A DNA stretch of 56,534 nucleotides from Candidatus Timburyella stercoris (GTDB lineage Bacteria > Bacillota > Clostridia > Oscillospirales > Acutalibacteraceae), in assembly GCA_904384255.1 (NCBI GenBank), contig CAJFJP010000002.1, positions 1 through 56,534 on the forward strand, in the 5' to 3' direction. The notes beneath the pieces are model-generated. The model had not been told where the DNA came from, did no database searches, and saw only the letters and a program-made list of their open reading frames with translations. Numbering within the stretch: the first letter of the stretch is position 1; every line of letters begins with the position of its first letter. This document shows positions 52,908 to 56,534 of this stretch, piece by piece. The translations under genes were made by a program, and so were the position numbers.

Positions 52908-54338
52908 TTATTTATTCTTGTTGTGCCTCTTTTTAACTGATTTTACTGTTGTATTTATAATCAAAATAAGTGTCATTACGCCTAAAACAGAGGCAGCTAT
53001 AATAATGAACATATCCTTTTCCGGTTCATCGTACCCATTGAATTTTCCGTCCTCCGATAAAAGCAATAACCCTGTCGCTATTTCGCGGCTTCCGCCGCCG
53101 GTGGGCGAGTTTACTGTATCAAGTCCGTTTTCTGAATTTATTAATATCATTTCAGTAGAACCGCCGCCGTCAAAGTTTACGGCATTTACAGCGCCTTGAG
53201 ACGCAAAAAAGTTTCCCCATTCCTCCATAGTCATTCCTACACTCGAGAATGCTTCATCTACAGTAGCTGCAATTATAGTGCCGTCCTCTTTTATGCCAAT
53301 ACCGGTTTTGGCTGTTTTTGTATTTATAATGTAATCTATAGGAGGAAAGCCCTGTTCTTCAAAGCTTTCCTCTGTCTGAACTATGCCGTTCTTTACAATC
53401 CAGTTATAAGCTCCTACACACTGAACCAAATTATTCCTGTTACAAATTATATTTTCTTTTTTGTCTATTTCATCTACGCTAAAAGTAAATTCTACAGCCA
53501 TCCCCTCGCCGGCATAAGAAATCAGATGAAAAATATCGGCTATGACAATACATCCCTCCGGTATTTCCGCCTCCAGCTCGCTGTGCAGTACTGCTTCTAT
53601 TTTCCCGTTATATGAAACGCCGGCTCTTATGTTGTCTGCGTCATTAACGCCTGACACAATATAAAGATTGCACTTATCCTTTTTTACGCCTTGAAGAGCA
53701 TTATCCTCATAATCTAAGAATTCGAGCCGGTGTTCGTCGTTTATTTTGCGTGTAAATATTGCAAGATCGGCAAATCCGCCGTAATTATGATTAAGCACAG
53801 AAGATTTTTCTGAATGAACCTTGCCGTACTTATCTGTTATTTTAATATCACATGTAATATATATGTGTCCCAAAAACGGACTGCCGCTGTCATCTACTCC
53901 AAAAACGGGAAGATTTTTTGCTTCATAGGCATAATGGGACGAGTTGTAAAGAACGCCGTCTATTATAGTGGCGTTTATGGGCGTACCGAGCGAAACCATC
54001 ATTTTGTCGTCCATCACGAACATATCGCAGTTTATTCCCGCAATTGCCGTAAGCCCGTCCTTATTCGCTGCCAGCGCCTGATCCTTTAAAAACTGCGAGC
54101 CGATAACATACCCATTAGGCAGAGTGGGAGAGATTTTGAGATTTTTTGCATCCGGAGAAATTTCCAGTATATTTACGTTGCTTTTGCCGTTTTCATCTTC
54201 AACCGCGCCTTTTTTGTATATTACGCCCTTTTTTATTGTCTTTTCAGGCTCAAAAACTGTCGCCGAGCATATAATAAATATGTATATTAAAGAAAAAATA
54301 TAACATACAGCCATTCTAAAAATTTTTGAAACATACAT
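52908..54338 (-). CDS. Membrane-anchored NAGPA-type phosphodiester glycosidase
   Basis: 476 aa. An N-terminal hydrophobic segment (signal or anchor), an extracellular domain, and a C-terminal membrane helix (about residues 445-467, IIIAASVLGVMTLILI) before a Lys-rich tail. The family motif VNFDGGGSTEMIL, with TGGGSREIATGLLL, identifies the phosphodiester glycosidase (NAGPA) fold; AIAGINCDMF is its N-terminal signature. Mammalian NAGPA removes GlcNAc from phosphodiesters; bacterial substrates are mostly unknown, with wall polymers a possibility. ATG 54338 follows GGAGG by eight bases. It is divergent from the secreted protease. Confidence 0.85.
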   Translation of the reverse strand: MYVSKIFRMAVCYIFSLIYIFIICSATVFEPEKTIKKGVIYKKGAVEDENGKSNVNILEISPDAKNLKISPTLPNGYVIGSQFLKDQALAANKDGLTAIAGINCDMFVMDDKMMVSLGTPINATIIDGVLYNSSHYAYEAKNLPVFGVDDSGSPFLGHIYITCDIKITDKYGKVHSEKSSVLNHNYGGFADLAIFTRKINDEHRLEFLDYEDNALQGVKKDKCNLYIVSGVNDADNIRAGVSYNGKIEAVLHSELEAEIPEGCIVIADIFHLISYAGEGMAVEFTFSVDEIDKKENIICNRNNLVQCVGAYNWIVKNGIVQTEESFEEQGFPPIDYIINTKTAKTGIGIKEDGTIIAATVDEAFSSVGMTMEEWGNFFASQGAVNAVNFDGGGSTEMILINSENGLDTVNSPTGGGSREIATGLLLLSEDGKFNGYDEPEKDMFIIIAASVLGVMTLILIINTTVKSVKKRHNKNK

Positions 54339-54430
54339 TTTAACTTCCTCCATTTTTTATTTTTAGACATATTATTATGTAATAATATATATTAATTTTT
54401 GAAAAAATTCAATATATATTATTAAAAATA

Positions 54431-54459
54431 TTGACTTTTTTGAAAAACTGTTATACAAT
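54431..54459 (+). promoter_or_regulatory. Promoter of the protease-lipoprotein cluster
   Basis: TTGACT (54431-54436), 17-base spacer, TACAAT (54454-54459), in a very AT-rich spacer shared with the divergent glycosidase gene. Confidence 0.6.
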
Positions 54460-54514
54460 GAAAATGGTAAAATGTATTTATACCATATATTATTAAAAAG
54501 CGAGGGAAGTAAAA

Positions 54515-55849
54515 ATGAAAAAAAGTAAGTGGCTGTTGTTTAAAATTGCGTATCTGCTTGTCGCATGCGTTTTGCTGTTCTCTGTTTCTGTAAGCGCAAA
54601 CGACAAATCAGGAAACGACGGACCAAGTAAAGCATTTATTCAAAATCAGTCGGCCAGCATAGTGCAGTACAGAGGACTGCTTGATCTTACCGACGACTCG
54701 GATTACGGTGGTATGTATATTGACGAAAACGGCGTGCTTAACGTGCTTGTTGTGGATAATGCCGAAGTTCAGGCTGCGGTAAATTCCGTAAAAAGCTCAA
54801 TAAAGCAAGCCTCAGCCACCGCATTAAGTGCAGATGAGCTGTATTCAAAAGCATCCGCAGCTGAGGTTAATAGCGTGGCGGAACTTGCAAAAGCGGACAA
54901 TAAATTTGAGTATGACAAAGAAACACTGCAGAGGGCAGAAATACAGCAGATTATTATTAAACCGGCGGCATATTCTAAGGAATATTTGGATTCTATTCAA
55001 ACAACCCTTGAAGATTATATGGAGCAATTAGACATAGTGGGCATTGGAGTTGATGAAATAGACAACAGGGTTGACGTAGACATGCTTGACGTCTCTGACG
55101 AGATAATAGCTGAAATAGAAGAACTTATAGGCCAAAGCGGCATCTCCGCCTGCAGCTTTGAAGAGGTGCCGGAGCGCCCGAAAACCAATTATTCAGTAAC
55201 TAATGCATCAAGCGTACATAATGTCTTTGGAGGTTACACGCTCGGTGTAGGAGTAACAGTAGACGGCCGGCCCGGCTGGCTGATGTGCGGCCATTATTTG
55301 GAAGTTGGAGATTTTATTTATGCCACTGGATGCAACAGTCCGATAGGCAGAGTTGCAATTAAACATATGGGTATATATGGTGATTTTTCCTTCATAGAAA
55401 GAACAAGCACACAGTATACTATAACCAATAAAATTGTTGATGCCTCTGATTTAAGAAAATCATATTATTGGGGAATGTATGAAAACGGGCCGTATGTATT
55501 CAGCCAAGGCTTAAGCTGGGGCTTCCCTGTGGGCACCTATGTAGAAAAATTTGGTCAGACGACAGGAAAAACCGGAGGATTTATTAGGTATTCAAAGCAT
55601 ACAGCGACTTATACAGGAGAAGGGTCGGCTTTCAATTTAATACGTGCTACTTATAGCTCTGCTGAAGGTGACAGCGGCGGACCGGTAACTGTTTATCTGG
55701 CCGACGGCAGATATCGTACTGTGATAGGAATACATTCAGGAAGTGGCTATAACAGCATGTATGGAGGTAGCTATTCATGCTTTACAGATATGGAAGACTT
55801 AATTGAAGGAATAACATCAACGCACAATGTTCAGGCATATGCTCAATAA
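54515..55849 (+). CDS. Secreted chymotrypsin-fold serine protease with propeptide-like region
   Basis: 444 aa. A signal peptide (cleavage near Ala28) is followed by a long pro-region. Residues about 153-218 form a domain (start YSKEYLDSI, then LDIVGIGVDE, VDVDMLDVSDEI, ISACSFEE) that is repeated in the downstream lipoproteins. The C-terminal half is an S1-type protease with the full triad: His260 in MCGHY, Asp290 in IYGDFSF, Ser387 in EGDSGGPV. It resembles streptogrisin/alpha-lytic proteases, whose pro-regions act as folding chaperones and tight inhibitors. AGGGAAG precedes ATG 54515. The protein substrate is unknown. Confidence 0.88.
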   Translation: MKKSKWLLFKIAYLLVACVLLFSVSVSANDKSGNDGPSKAFIQNQSASIVQYRGLLDLTDDSDYGGMYIDENGVLNVLVVDNAEVQAAVNSVKSSIKQASATALSADELYSKASAAEVNSVAELAKADNKFEYDKETLQRAEIQQIIIKPAAYSKEYLDSIQTTLEDYMEQLDIVGIGVDEIDNRVDVDMLDVSDEIIAEIEELIGQSGISACSFEEVPERPKTNYSVTNASSVHNVFGGYTLGVGVTVDGRPGWLMCGHYLEVGDFIYATGCNSPIGRVAIKHMGIYGDFSFIERTSTQYTITNKIVDASDLRKSYYWGMYENGPYVFSQGLSWGFPVGTYVEKFGQTTGKTGGFIRYSKHTATYTGEGSAFNLIRATYSSAEGDSGGPVTVYLADGRYRTVIGIHSGSGYNSMYGGSYSCFTDMEDLIEGITSTHNVQAYAQ

Positions 55850-55869
55850 TATTTTCTGGAGGTGTATAT

Positions 55870-56232
55870 ATGAAAAAGATATTTATGCTGATAGGAATAG
55901 CTTTGACCGCCATGCTTGTGCTTGCAGGCTGCGCAGAAAAAGGCGAAAATACAGGAAATGAAAACTCGTCTTCCTCTGAGACAGCATATTCTTCTGAAGC
56001 AACATCGTCTTATTCTGCTGAATATTTGGAATCTATTCATGACAAGCTTGACCAACATATAGATGAGTTGACTATAGTTGGAATTTCCAGCGGTGGATAT
56101 GAAAATACTGTTTTGGTGGAAATGCTTGACACTTCTGATGAGATGATGTCCAAAGTAGAGGATATAATTGGTGAAGAAGCCATGAATGCCTGTGTTTTTG
56201 TGAAAGCTTACAGCTATCCTGAAGCCGAGTGA
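55870..56232 (+). CDS. Lipoprotein carrying the protease's propeptide-like domain
   Basis: 120 aa. Signal with lipobox LAGC, lipid Cys21, a Ser/Glu-rich linker (22-47), then residues 48-110 aligned with protease residues 153-218: both have YSxEYLxSI, IVGI, MLDxSDE, an IxxxIG helix and AC-x-F. It lacks any protease domain. GGAGG precedes ATG 55870, 20 bases after the protease stop, so it is cotranscribed. Inferred role: a membrane-tethered inhibitor, chaperone or immunity factor for the protease. Such a role is not shown, and a substrate-binding role is possible. Confidence 0.78.
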   Translation: MKKIFMLIGIALTAMLVLAGCAEKGENTGNENSSSSETAYSSEATSSYSAEYLESIHDKLDQHIDELTIVGISSGGYENTVLVEMLDTSDEMMSKVEDIIGEEAMNACVFVKAYSYPEAE

Positions 56233-56315
56233 CTAATTTTGCAGGCGAAATAAAAACGAAAAAACGCATACCAATAACGAAAAATACGTTTATCAAGTAA
56301 TTGGGGGTGCACCTC

Positions 56316-56534
56316 ATGAAAAAGATATTTATGCTGATAGGAATAGCCTTGACCGCCATGCTTGTGCTTGCAGGCTGCGCAGAAAAAGGCGAAAATACAG
56401 GAAATGAAAACTCGTCTTCCTCTGAAGCAACATCGTCTTATTCTAAGGAATACCTTCTGTCAATTAAAGGAAAAATAGCTGCACATATGGAGGAACTTGG
56501 TATAGTTGGAGTGGGAATTGGAGAGAATGAGGTT
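56316..56534 (+). CDS. Second propeptide-like lipoprotein, cut by the window end
   Basis: The first 73 codons only. The signal peptide, lipobox and linker are almost identical in DNA to the previous gene (one base change plus an 18-base deletion), but the domain part diverges quickly: it starts SYSKEYL and continues to an EELGIVGVGIGENE stretch, again matching the protease pro-region. GGGGGTG lies seven bases before ATG 56316. This pattern of constant leader and variable domain suggests recent duplication with diversification; more copies may follow beyond the window. Confidence 0.8.
   Translation, partial: MKKIFMLIGIALTAMLVLAGCAEKGENTGNENSSSSEATSSYSKEYLLSIKGKIAAHMEELGIVGVGIGENEV

Overview
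The window looks like chromosomal DNA from an endospore-forming, low-to-moderate GC anaerobic member of the Clostridia. The evidence is a spoVAC-spoVAD pair with a sigma-G-like promoter, a Firmicutes-type mreD/PBP2/minD/mgsA cluster, RqcH, TrmK and DegV, strong AGGAGG ribosome sites, and heavy use of ATA for isoleucine. No rRNA, tRNA, CRISPR array, integrase or transposase was recognised. The genus cannot be named from the sequence alone.

Layout. (1) 1-8.2 kb: cell shape and translation. mreD, mrdA (PBP2), minD, an MgsA-like gene with an altered active-site loop, hisS and aspS, interrupted by one opposite-strand immunity-like gene. (2) 8.4-12.6 kb: a GxGYxYP-like lipoprotein, a TrpB2-type tryptophan synthase beta chain, and a GNAT acetyltransferase behind a long leader. 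(3) 13.3-16.5 kb: a MacB/FtsX-type ABC pair. (4) 16.8-18.5 kb: spoVAC and spoVAD without spoVAE. (5) 19.2-20.7 kb: a phosphohexomutase cut by an in-frame TAA. (6) 21.1-29.1 kb, minus strand: a compact, intact set of phage packaging, head and partial tail genes (terS, terL, portal, protease, capsid, connectors, tube-like, LysM, hub). It has no tape measure, sheath, fibres, lysis, integrase or repressor, and an intrinsic terminator sits just before its first gene. (7) 29.3-32.8 kb: an ABC-2 exporter with two paralogous permeases and the decayed end of a third. (8) 33.0-41.6 kb: a DUF1624 membrane acyltransferase, an ArsR/P1B-ATPase metal-efflux operon with a visible operator, an AraC regulator, and a nucleotidyltransferase/hexosamine-kinase/galE salvage operon. 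(9) 41.8-51.8 kb, minus strand: rqcH, nif3-like, trmK, DUF1858, degV, and an operon of a P2-type cation ATPase with two TrkA/RCK proteins. (10) 51.9-56.5 kb: a 164-bp direct repeat carrying a terminator, a membrane-anchored NAGPA-type glycosidase, and a secreted chymotrypsin-like serine protease. Its propeptide-like region is repeated downstream in two tandem lipoproteins; the second runs off the window.

The two most interesting regions are the secreted protease followed by free-standing, membrane-tethered copies of its own propeptide-like domain (54.5 kb to the end), and the streamlined phage-head gene block (21-29 kb), which looks retained rather than decayed. Smaller oddities include the MgsA-like protein lacking the usual active-site His segment, an aspS ribosome site separated from its start codon by a perfect hairpin, and the interrupted phosphohexomutase.
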